Below are positions 6,098 to 11,934 of a DNA stretch of 11,934 nucleotides, in pieces. A program made the translations under genes and the position numbers. The notes under the pieces are model-generated. The model did no database searches. It had not been told where the DNA came from and worked only from the letters and a program-made list of their open reading frames with translations. Source of the DNA: Deltaproteobacteria bacterium (lineage in GTDB: Bacteria > Desulfobacterota > Syntrophia > Syntrophales > Smithellaceae); contig DSAV01000042.1 in NCBI GenBank assembly GCA_011046295.1, positions 1 through 11,934 of the forward strand, read 5' to 3'. Numbering within the stretch: position 1 is the first letter of the stretch; each line of letters opens with the position of its first letter.

Positions 6098-9000
6098 ATG
6101 GCGCAAAAAGTTATCCCTGCCGGAAAAAATGAGGAATGGGTTTCTTCCGCCCTTAAAGTAAACCTGGAGCGGACATCGGTATCCGTGGCAATACCCGAAA
6201 GGTACGAGCCTCTGCTTAGTGTAGTGGAGCGCCATTACGGCTTGCTCAAAAAAACCCGTGAGATGCTAACTGAGCTGAATCATCCCCTGGTCAACTGGGA
6301 GCACGTTCTTGTTGAACTGAAATCCCTTTCCATTGGAGATTTCTACGAATTTAACCGACATAAGGAAGGTTCGGCCGCTTTATCCATTCTGCTTAAAATA
6401 TACCTTGACGTAATTAAAATCGCCGCCGGTGAGGAAACAAGAGACAGCGCCATCCGTTATCTTTTTGATTTCCTCGATACGATCATATCCCGAAGCGAGG
6501 AAAATCTTTCGCGAAATATGTCCTTATTTGCTGAAATGACGGAGAATCTCGCCGTCCTTTCTGATAAAGACCCGGAAATATTCAAGAAGACTTCATCTTA
6601 TCTCAAGCGGACAATCAAGGCTCTTTGGGAAAACAACGTGGATTTTTCCCGGGAGATTTTAATCCCATTGCTCCATAAAATGTTTAAAATAACATACACG
6701 TTCTGGCTTACCCAGCCTGATCCCTCATCCTGGCTAGAAGAAGAAAAAGAGGATAGCGAGGATTCAAGCGCCGCATACATGCAGATAATTCACCCGCTGA
6801 CCCATAAACATTTATCAGAGCTTCTGAAAAAGCTCGAAAAAATAAATTCTTCCACCAGTGAACAGCCTGACGAATTAATTAATAATTATCTGGATATGCC
6901 GGATTATTTTCAAATAGTTAATGGGTATTTTGCAGTTGCCGATGAACTGGAAAAGTCGCCGATGTATGAAGGCCGCCAGTACCTCATCAAGCTGGACTTT
7001 TTATTCAACATAATGAGCGTGCCGGGCCTCTCCGACATACACGCCAATGCTCTGCGGGAAATAAATCGTTGTTTGAGACTGGTTTTCGAACAGGAAAAAA
7101 AAGAACGCCTCAGCAAGATTGTAAAGAAGATTTTCAATTTTCTTAAAAAGAGCCGTTCGCAATATGAAGTACAAGGCCCGGTCATCGATTGTATAACGAC
7201 AACAGCCAGGGAGGTTTTCGCGCAAAACTCTCAGCCCCTGGCTGATGTATTTATCGATGAGCTGATTTCATACGGTTTTCAGCACCCTGAAGTCAAGGGA
7301 ACGACTAGTGAATGGCAGGTGCAGGTCAACCCTCTTCATGTAACAAACATAAGGGCATGGCTGGAAATTATCGCGATGAAACCCGCCTGGGCGAAAAAGC
7401 TTGTTTCGGCGCTGATCATCAACTTAAATATCGGCGGTATTTTTATTCGTGATACGGACCTTCTGCAAAAAGATATTTCCGCGCTGCTCAACGCCGAAAT
7501 CGAGCCGGCTTATAACCTCATAAAACAGCTCCTCAGAATATTTCCCGTCTATTTCAGCGAAATTGGCGCGGAAGGTGAACTGCGCGACATAACGACGGAT
7601 GTGGATGAACTTTCTTTCCGCAACGACAAACTGGTGAACTTTCTGCGCAAGCAGTCGCACGTGGAAAGCAACAGCATGCTGGTGGAATTTGTGGAAAATA
7701 TTTTTCAATACTGGCACAGCGCAAACAAGGAATTTGTTAAAATGCATCTGCCGGATGAAGTATTTGAACAGGTGGAAAATTCGGGGGAATATTTCGACGG
7801 CATGAACAAAGCGTTTAATTATTTGTTTTTTGCTGCCGGCAGTAACCCCAGGGAATTTATCCAGTGGTCTCAGGAAAAGCTGGTAAAAGAAATAAACAGC
7901 ATAAAAGGCGTGAGTAAAAGGGATAAAGAACGCGCGCGGTTAATGATACGCATTTATCAGCTTATCTATAAGAAATACTTCCCCCGTTATGTCGATTTGT
8001 TAAAGGACATGGAATCTGTTTATCTTTTTGACAAAAAGGATCTGGCGTCGCTGAAGCGTTCCCTCAAAATGAAAAATTATTATATGAGCCTCTCCATCAT
8101 TCTGAAGTTATTGGCAGTTTTAAAGAAAGAAATTCTTTCCGGCCGTAAAACACAACCCTTTGAAAATATATATTATAAAAGGCACATCGCGGCGGGCATT
8201 CCGTCCATGTATGGAACGTACAGCGAAGAAAAATTCGAAGCTCTTGGCATGTCGCTTCGGCTGGAAGGGCTTGCAACCGTGTTGCTGGAGGAGCTTTATC
8301 AGTCCTTAAACCTCAGGTTTATTACCAAGCAAACTATTGTTAAAGTCCATAAATATATGTGGCTTTTCCTTAAAGCTTTGGAATTGGACGGCATTGCGAC
8401 AGAAGGTCTGGCCGCAAAAATGAAATATGTAAGCAGCGCGCTGGCGATTAAACAGTTTTCCATGGAGCAATATGCCGATATTTTCCGGTTTATTTCCAAT
8501 GGTACGCAGGATATTATCCGTGATTATTATATCGACGCCCACAGCTCAAATCTCCCGGTTATTATCGGGCAGATTGACGCTCAACAAGACAAGCTTGATA
8601 ATAATTGTGGATTTGAAACTAGTGAAGAAGAAGCTGTTTATCAGAAATCGGAAAATTTTATACGTGGTATCATGTCTTCGGCCTTCGGGCTTCAGCAGTT
8701 GGATAATTTTGTTAACTCGGTAATCAGCACTCTTGATGCAGAGCTTGAAAAATTCAAAAACAATAAGCAAATTCTGAAAACTATCATGTCCTATAATCCG
8801 GAACTTGCTATTTCTTCATTTTATAAGAAAAACAAAAAAACAGATAACCAGATACTTCTCGGGAACAAAGGCTATTTTCTCAAGGAATTGATATCCTACG
8901 GATTTCCGGTGCCACCCGGCTTTATAATTACGACGGAAGTATTCAGAGGATATGAGGCTGTTACCGGATACAAATACATTTATAATGATTTTCTGGCCAG

Positions 9001-10339
9001 AGTGGATAAAGAGCTGGCGATGTTGGAGAGAATGACCGGACGCAAGTTCGGCGATCCCGATAATCCACTGCTTTTATCGGTAAGAAGCGGCGCCACCGTG
9101 TCTTTGCCCGGCATGATGAATTCTTTTCTGAATGTCGGTATTAATGAACATGTAGCGGAGAGACTCAGCAGGAAAAAAGATTTTCGGTGGGCAGCGTGGG
9201 ATTGTTATCGGCGCTTTTTGCAGACATGGGGTATGTTTCAGGGGATGAATCGAGATTTCTTTGATGAAATAATGGATAGATTCAAGCAGCGCTACAAAGT
9301 GGAAAGAAAGATACAATTTTCTCCTGAACAAATGAAGCAGATAGCCCTTGCCTATAAAAAAAGGATTGTGGACAATGGTATTGAGGTAAAAGAAAATCCG
9401 TTGGAGCAATTGCGCAACGCCATTTTGAAAGTTATTGATTCATGGTATTCCGAGCAGGCTAAAATATACCGCCACCAGATGCATCTTTCGGATAAATGGG
9501 GAACGGCTGTGATTGTTCAGACAATGGTTTTCGGCAATCTTAATGAGCGCTCCGGTTCAGGCGTTATTTTCACCCGTGAACCAAAGAGCCTGCTGTCTGA
9601 TGTGACTCTTTACGGGGATTTCATATTTGGGGTTCAAGGCGATGATATTGTTTCCGGCCTGGTGGAGACTTATCCTATTTCCGAGAAGCAGCGTTTATCT
9701 GAGCGTCGCGAATCAGACATCTCGCTGGAAGCGAATTTTCCGGAAATATATGCCGAATTAATAAAAATATCCGAAAGGCTTGTTTGCGAAAAAAGGCTTA
9801 ATCATCAGGAAATCGAATTCACATTCGAAGGCCTGAGCAAGGATAAACTTTATTTGCTGCAAACAAGAGACATGGATAAAATATCGGGAAAGAGATTGAG
9901 GCATTTCAGGGATACGCAGGCACTTCAAGCCATGGTGATGGGAACCGGTATTGGCGTAAGCGGCGGCGCTCTCTGTGGCCGGGCTGTTTACACTGAGGAG
10001 GATATAAGAAGATATCGCGCGGTCGAACCTCAAACCTCCCTTATTTTGTTGAGGCGCGATACTGTTCCGGACGATGTCGGCGTTCTTTTGCAGGTCGAGG
10101 GGCTTTTAACGGCAAAAGGCGGAGGTACGTCTCATGCCGCCGTGACCATACCTCAGCTGAACAAAGTTGGTGTTGTCGGTTTCAGCAAGCTGAAAGTTTA
10201 CGAAGCGCAGGGGTTCGCGACGATAGACGAGTGTAAAATAAAAGCCGGAGACTTTATCTGTATTGATGGCTGGAGCGGCATGGTCTATCTGGGCAAACAC
10301 GAATATGCGTCGACGCCTTCGCGCAACGTTAAGCTTTGA
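6098..10339 (+). CDS. Giant PPDK-like protein: ATP-grasp and phosphohistidine domains without the PEP/pyruvate barrel
   Basis: The C-terminal third belongs to the PPDK/PEP synthase superfamily. An ATP-grasp domain spans about residues 922-1265, starting GNKGYFLKELISYGFPVPPG. It continues with LSVRSGATVSLPGMMNS around Arg996, then GSGVIFTREP and EIEFTFEG...LYLLQTRD (Gln1255, Arg1257). A swivelling domain (about 1275-1400) has KGGGTSHAAV with the phosphorylatable His1346. The protein ends at 1413, where PPDK would continue with a PEP/pyruvate-binding barrel of about 350 residues. It should therefore be able to phosphorylate His1346 from ATP but needs another acceptor, as rifampin phosphotransferase and glucan water dikinase do. 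Residues 1-900 are soluble, mostly helical, charged and unrecognised. There is no signal peptide or membrane segment. The gene is divergent from the marR-hgcAB operon; I see no functional tie. Confidence 0.85.
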   Translation: MAQKVIPAGKNEEWVSSALKVNLERTSVSVAIPERYEPLLSVVERHYGLLKKTREMLTELNHPLVNWEHVLVELKSLSIGDFYEFNRHKEGSAALSILLKIYLDVIKIAAGEETRDSAIRYLFDFLDTIISRSEENLSRNMSLFAEMTENLAVLSDKDPEIFKKTSSYLKRTIKALWENNVDFSREILIPLLHKMFKITYTFWLTQPDPSSWLEEEKEDSEDSSAAYMQIIHPLTHKHLSELLKKLEKINSSTSEQPDELINNYLDMPDYFQIVNGYFAVADELEKSPMYEGRQYLIKLDFLFNIMSVPGLSDIHANALREINRCLRLVFEQEKKERLSKIVKKIFNFLKKSRSQYEVQGPVIDCITTTAREVFAQNSQPLADVFIDELISYGFQHPEVKGTTSEWQVQVNPLHVTNIRAWLEIIAMKPAWAKKLVSALIINLNIGGIFIRDTDLLQKDISALLNAEIEPAYNLIKQLLRIFPVYFSEIGAEGELRDITTDVDELSFRNDKLVNFLRKQSHVESNSMLVEFVENIFQYWHSANKEFVKMHLPDEVFEQVENSGEYFDGMNKAFNYLFFAAGSNPREFIQWSQEKLVKEINSIKGVSKRDKERARLMIRIYQLIYKKYFPRYVDLLKDMESVYLFDKKDLASLKRSLKMKNYYMSLSIILKLLAVLKKEILSGRKTQPFENIYYKRHIAAGIPSMYGTYSEEKFEALGMSLRLEGLATVLLEELYQSLNLRFITKQTIVKVHKYMWLFLKALELDGIATEGLAAKMKYVSSALAIKQFSMEQYADIFRFISNGTQDIIRDYYIDAHSSNLPVIIGQIDAQQDKLDNNCGFETSEEEAVYQKSENFIRGIMSSAFGLQQLDNFVNSVISTLDAELEKFKNNKQILKTIMSYNPELAISSFYKKNKKTDNQILLGNKGYFLKELISYGFPVPPGFIITTEVFRGYEAVTGYKYIYNDFLARVDKELAMLERMTGRKFGDPDNPLLLSVRSGATVSLPGMMNSFLNVGINEHVAERLSRKKDFRWAAWDCYRRFLQTWGMFQGMNRDFFDEIMDRFKQRYKVERKIQFSPEQMKQIALAYKKRIVDNGIEVKENPLEQLRNAILKVIDSWYSEQAKIYRHQMHLSDKWGTAVIVQTMVFGNLNERSGSGVIFTREPKSLLSDVTLYGDFIFGVQGDDIVSGLVETYPISEKQRLSERRESDISLEANFPEIYAELIKISERLVCEKRLNHQEIEFTFEGLSKDKLYLLQTRDMDKISGKRLRHFRDTQALQAMVMGTGIGVSGGALCGRAVYTEEDIRRYRAVEPQTSLILLRRDTVPDDVGVLLQVEGLLTAKGGGTSHAAVTIPQLNKVGVVGFSKLKVYEAQGFATIDECKIKAGDFICIDGWSGMVYLGKHEYASTPSRNVKL

Positions 10340-10369
10340 GTCTTAATGCCTAAAAAGCTAAATTTTCCC

Positions 10370-10398
10370 TTGACAAAAGAAATTATTTTGATTTTATA
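10370..10398 (+). promoter_or_regulatory. Sigma70-like promoter of the exported-protein gene
   Basis: A perfect TTGACA at 10370-10375 is followed by an AT-rich 17-base spacer and TTTATA (10393-10398; TTATAA one base later). Transcription would start near 10405, giving a leader of about 165 bases before the ATG at 10569. The site lies 30 bases after the dikinase-like gene, where no other gene fits. Confidence 0.6.
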
Positions 10399-10436
10399 AC
10401 TCTCACAAGCTTCAAGAACATCAAAACCATAAATCA

Positions 10437-10483
10437 AATGCCGGAGTCGGCGATGCTTTTAAGCCGGCTGTGGCATTAAAAGC
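10437..10483 (+). repeat. Inverted repeats with two competing hairpins in the leader
   Basis: AATGCC (10437-10442) pairs with GGCATT (10472-10477), and inside it AGTCGGC (10445-10451) pairs with GCCGGCT (10463-10469), one pair being G-T. The loop contains GCTTTTAA (10455-10462), which can instead pair with TTAAAAGC (10476-10483). The two pairings exclude each other. No T-run follows, so this is not a normal terminator. It matches no riboswitch class I know. Confidence 0.5.
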
Positions 10484-10524
10484 AGTCTATAGCAGTCAGT
10501 ACGCATCACCATTGTAAAAAAATG

Positions 10525-10545
10525 TCCGGAGCAGTTTGTTCCGGA
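10525..10545 (+). repeat. Short hairpin just before the ribosome site
   Basis: TCCGGA occurs twice, separated by nine bases, and pairs with itself to a six-base stem. It ends 13 bases before the GGAAGG ribosome site (10559-10564) of the next gene, so it could affect translation. No T-run follows. Confidence 0.4.
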
Positions 10546-10568
10546 ATCAAATAAAGCCGGAAGGTTAT

Positions 10569-11934
10569 ATGCGTCATCGGATTTTGAAAGCTCTTGCCTT
10601 TGTCGTGCTGTTTTTCTTTATCTGGACATCGGGCGGATTGTTTGGATTGTGCAATATTGCCTATGCCGCCATGCGCGATAACCAGAAGCAATCCGCTCAC
10701 CGGAAACAGGAACAAAGGCCGGAAGAAAAGTTTCAACAGGCCGTGGAAGACATAAAAACCATTATCCACGATAAGCTTGCCGATAATGAAAAACGAGGCA
10801 GGCTCAAAGCCAAAATAAATGAAATAGAATCCTTTGACAGCGAAATAAAAAGCCAGTTTGCCGCCACGGAAAAAAGGCTCAGGCAAGCCGGCCTGCCGCA
10901 GGAAATTCTCCAAAGGCATTATAATTTTGTCAAGCACTATGAAGACAACCTCAAAGAATTAAGAACCAATCTGGATGCCGCCGATAAGACGAAAACAAAA
11001 GAAGAATTCTCCGCGCGGATGCAAAAAGTCAAAACTCATCTGGAAAAGGTCGCGCCTCCCAGAAGACATAAACCCTTAGATCCGAACAAACTGCCCCACC
11101 GCATTTCCGATATCAAACGCAAAGAACCCCGCACCAAACCCTCAGAATTTTTAAAAGACATAAAACAAACCGCTTCTTCGTCATTGCGAGCGACTGCAGG
11201 GAGTGCGGCAATCTCTGCCGCTGTCATTCCCATGGACAATACAGTGGAAGCCGCGTCATTTCGAAGCGAAGCGAGAAATCTTGATTTTCTAACAAAAGAT
11301 TCCTCACCCCGTTATAACGGGATTCGAAATGACAGCAATAATGTCATTCCCGCGAATACGGGAATCCAGACCTCTTCGTCATTGCGAGCGACTGCAGGGA
11401 GTGCGGCAATCTCTGCCGCTGTCATTCCCATGGACAATACAGTGGAAGCCGCGTCATATCGAAGCGAAGCGAGAAATCTTGATTTTTCAACAAAAGATTC
11501 CTCACCCCGTTATAACGGGATTCGGAATGACAACAATAATGTCATTCCCCAGCCAGACTGGGGAATCCAGACCTCCGCCGTCACACCGGCGCATGCCGGT
11601 GTCCAGACCGCCGCTGTCATTCCACGGCTCGAAGACCGGCGTATGCCGGTCGACCGTGGAATCCAGAAAACTCTAACTAATAATAAACCTATCCTTCTGG
11701 CCTCCAACGACTCTTGGGCAAGCCATCTGGAATCACTGCCGAAATTTGAAAAAGACATCACCTCAACTAATCCCCCTTTCCTAAAGGGGGACATAGGGGG
11801 ATTTTCTAATACCACAACAGAGCCGATAATCTTAGCCCAGGCGGGTAATCTGCCTACGAATGCCGACCTGGCTGAAACCATTGACGTTCAGCTTACTCCG
11901 GCCATCAGAGCCAAGGCCGCCGAGTTAAACCACA
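10569..11934 (+). CDS. Exported protein, probably transglutaminase/RHS-type, 5' part only
   Basis: The frame stays open from the ATG at 10569 to the window edge (455 codons), so the 3' end is missing. Residues 1-34 form a clear Sec signal peptide: a basic start (MRHRILK), a hydrophobic core and an AYAA cleavage site. Residues about 45-190 are highly charged and helical, probably coiled coil. Residues about 203-366 are translated REP-like repeats. The last residues, LAQAGNLPTNADLAETIDVQLTP and after, resemble the segment that precedes the transglutaminase-like domain of large secreted, often RHS-repeat, deltaproteobacterial proteins ('...NPVKIYEWVRNNIE'). That is from memory and cannot be checked here. 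GGAAGG lies four bases before the ATG. The promoter at 10370 probably drives it. The role is unknown; cell-surface or envelope function is inferred. Confidence 0.75.
   Translation, partial: MRHRILKALAFVVLFFFIWTSGGLFGLCNIAYAAMRDNQKQSAHRKQEQRPEEKFQQAVEDIKTIIHDKLADNEKRGRLKAKINEIESFDSEIKSQFAATEKRLRQAGLPQEILQRHYNFVKHYEDNLKELRTNLDAADKTKTKEEFSARMQKVKTHLEKVAPPRRHKPLDPNKLPHRISDIKRKEPRTKPSEFLKDIKQTASSSLRATAGSAAISAAVIPMDNTVEAASFRSEARNLDFLTKDSSPRYNGIRNDSNNVIPANTGIQTSSSLRATAGSAAISAAVIPMDNTVEAASYRSEARNLDFSTKDSSPRYNGIRNDNNNVIPQPDWGIQTSAVTPAHAGVQTAAVIPRLEDRRMPVDRGIQKTLTNNKPILLASNDSWASHLESLPKFEKDITSTNPPFLKGDIGGFSNTTTEPIILAQAGNLPTNADLAETIDVQLTPAIRAKAAELNH
11255..11333. repeat. Inverted repeat within module 1
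   Basis: GTCATTTCGAA (11255-11265) is the exact reverse complement of TTCGAAATGAC (11323-11333). In between lie GAAATCTT and AAGATTCC arms that extend the pairing. The whole looks like a small non-autonomous palindromic element. Copy 2 carries the same structure with one mismatch at each end (TATCGAA, TTCGGAATGAC). Confidence 0.7.
11346..11365. repeat. REP-like palindrome, type GTCATTCCCG, copy 1
   Basis: ATTCCCG pairs with CGGGAAT around a six-base loop, flanked by GTC and CCAG. This 'GTCATTCC...GGAATCCAG' frame is the recurring REP form of the region and is common as a dispersed repeat in related genomes. Confidence 0.75.
11373..11573 (+). repeat. Tandem REP-like module, copy 2 (201 bases)
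   Basis: Directly follows copy 1 and differs from it by a few substitutions. The final palindrome is also exchanged: CAGCCAGACTG replaces the shorter centre of copy 1 and adds three bases, one codon. The reading frame stays open. Confidence 0.9.
11544..11566. repeat. REP-like palindrome, variant centre, copy 2
   Basis: ATTCCCCAG pairs with CTGGGGAAT around CCAGA, with the same GTC/CCAG borders. Both sides of the stem differ from copy 1 in a compensating way, so the hairpin is kept while the sequence changes. Confidence 0.75.
11580..11606. repeat. REP-like palindrome, GTCACACCGG type
   Basis: ACACCGGC (11583-11590) pairs perfectly with GCCGGTGT (11595-11602) around GCAT, again with GTC and CCAG at the borders. 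In the host frame it reads VTPAHAGVQ. Confidence 0.75.
11616..11666. repeat. Long nested REP-like palindrome
   Basis: ATTCCACGG (11619-11627) pairs with CCGTGGAAT (11654-11662), and inside it GACCGGC (11634-11640) pairs with GCCGGTC (11645-11651). Borders are GTC and CCAG. It looks like one REP unit grown by a second at its tip. The frame stays open through it. Confidence 0.75.
11769..11803. repeat. C5T3/A3G5 palindromic repeat
   Basis: CCCCCTTT (11772-11779) pairs with AAAGGGGG (11783-11790). The outer AATCCCCC can alternatively pair with GGGGGATT at 11796-11803. This form is a second kind of dispersed short palindrome I know from deltaproteobacterial and other anaerobe genomes. It is translated in frame as NPPFLKGDIGGF. 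Confidence 0.75.

Larger units (their letters stand above)
11175..11372 (+). repeat. Tandem REP-like module, copy 1 (198 bases)
   Basis: The first of two near-identical copies, beginning TCTTCGTCATTGCGAGCG and ending GGGAATCCAGACC. The length is 66 codons, so the host frame is kept. It is itself a chain of REP-like parts: a CGTCATTGCGAG unit, a GTCATTCCCATGG fragment, the long inverted repeat at 11255-11333 and a GTCATTCCCG palindrome. Confidence 0.9.

Noticed and set aside
6098..10339. Ordinary pyruvate phosphate dikinase (ppdK)
   Set aside because: The PEP/pyruvate-binding barrel is absent after the phosphohistidine domain, and the first 900 residues do not belong to PPDK.
10437..10483. 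Rho-independent terminator of the dikinase-like gene, or a c-di-GMP riboswitch
   Set aside because: No T-run follows the stems on either strand, and the conserved GEMM core sequences are not present.
11175..11573. CRISPR array
   Set aside because: Two long adjacent copies without spacers, and palindromes of different sequence; no regular short repeat/spacer pattern.
11329..11881. Open frames on both strands within the repeat region
   Set aside because: The palindromes are open in several frames by nature. Only the frame from 10569 has a signal peptide, a ribosome site and conserved sequence after the repeats.

Overview
The window is bacterial, gene-dense and of medium GC, and most likely comes from an anaerobic 'deltaproteobacterial' lineage (Desulfobacterota-like, perhaps close to Syntrophales). 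That placement is inference from an hgcAB pair, REP-like palindromes of a type common in those genomes, and the start of a transglutaminase/RHS-type secreted protein. No rRNA, tRNA, CRISPR array, integrase or transposase was seen.

Positions 1-3232 (+ strand) hold five small genes: a zinc-dependent medium-chain dehydrogenase that lacks the structural-zinc loop, an MtfA-type M90 metallopeptidase, a hotdog thioesterase coupled by a 4-base overlap to a two-helix membrane protein, and an internally duplicated small-barrel protein. They look like housekeeping or unlinked functions.

Positions 3224-5966 (- strand) hold the main item, an apparent operon marR -> hgcA -> hgcB -> NnrU/MddA-type membrane methyltransferase. 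HgcA carries the diagnostic NVWCAAGK cap helix and a C-terminal five-helix membrane domain. HgcB carries two 4Fe-4S motifs, Cys73 and a C-terminal cysteine cluster. Together they are the known machinery for methylating inorganic mercury. The regulator is MarR-type and cysteine-rich, and a perfect 7+1+7 palindrome overlaps the predicted -10 box of its promoter. The methyltransferase is split by one extra base in a run of eight T.

Positions 6098-10339 (+ strand, divergent from the operon) encode a 1413-residue protein. Its last third has the ATP-grasp and phosphohistidine domains of pyruvate phosphate dikinase. The PEP/pyruvate barrel is missing, and about 900 unrecognised residues precede the ATP-grasp domain.

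Positions 10340-11934 contain a sigma70-like promoter, a leader with several inverted repeats, and the 5' part of a large exported protein that runs off the window. A stretch of roughly 600 bases inside this open frame consists of REP-like palindromes, including a 198-base module duplicated in tandem in frame.
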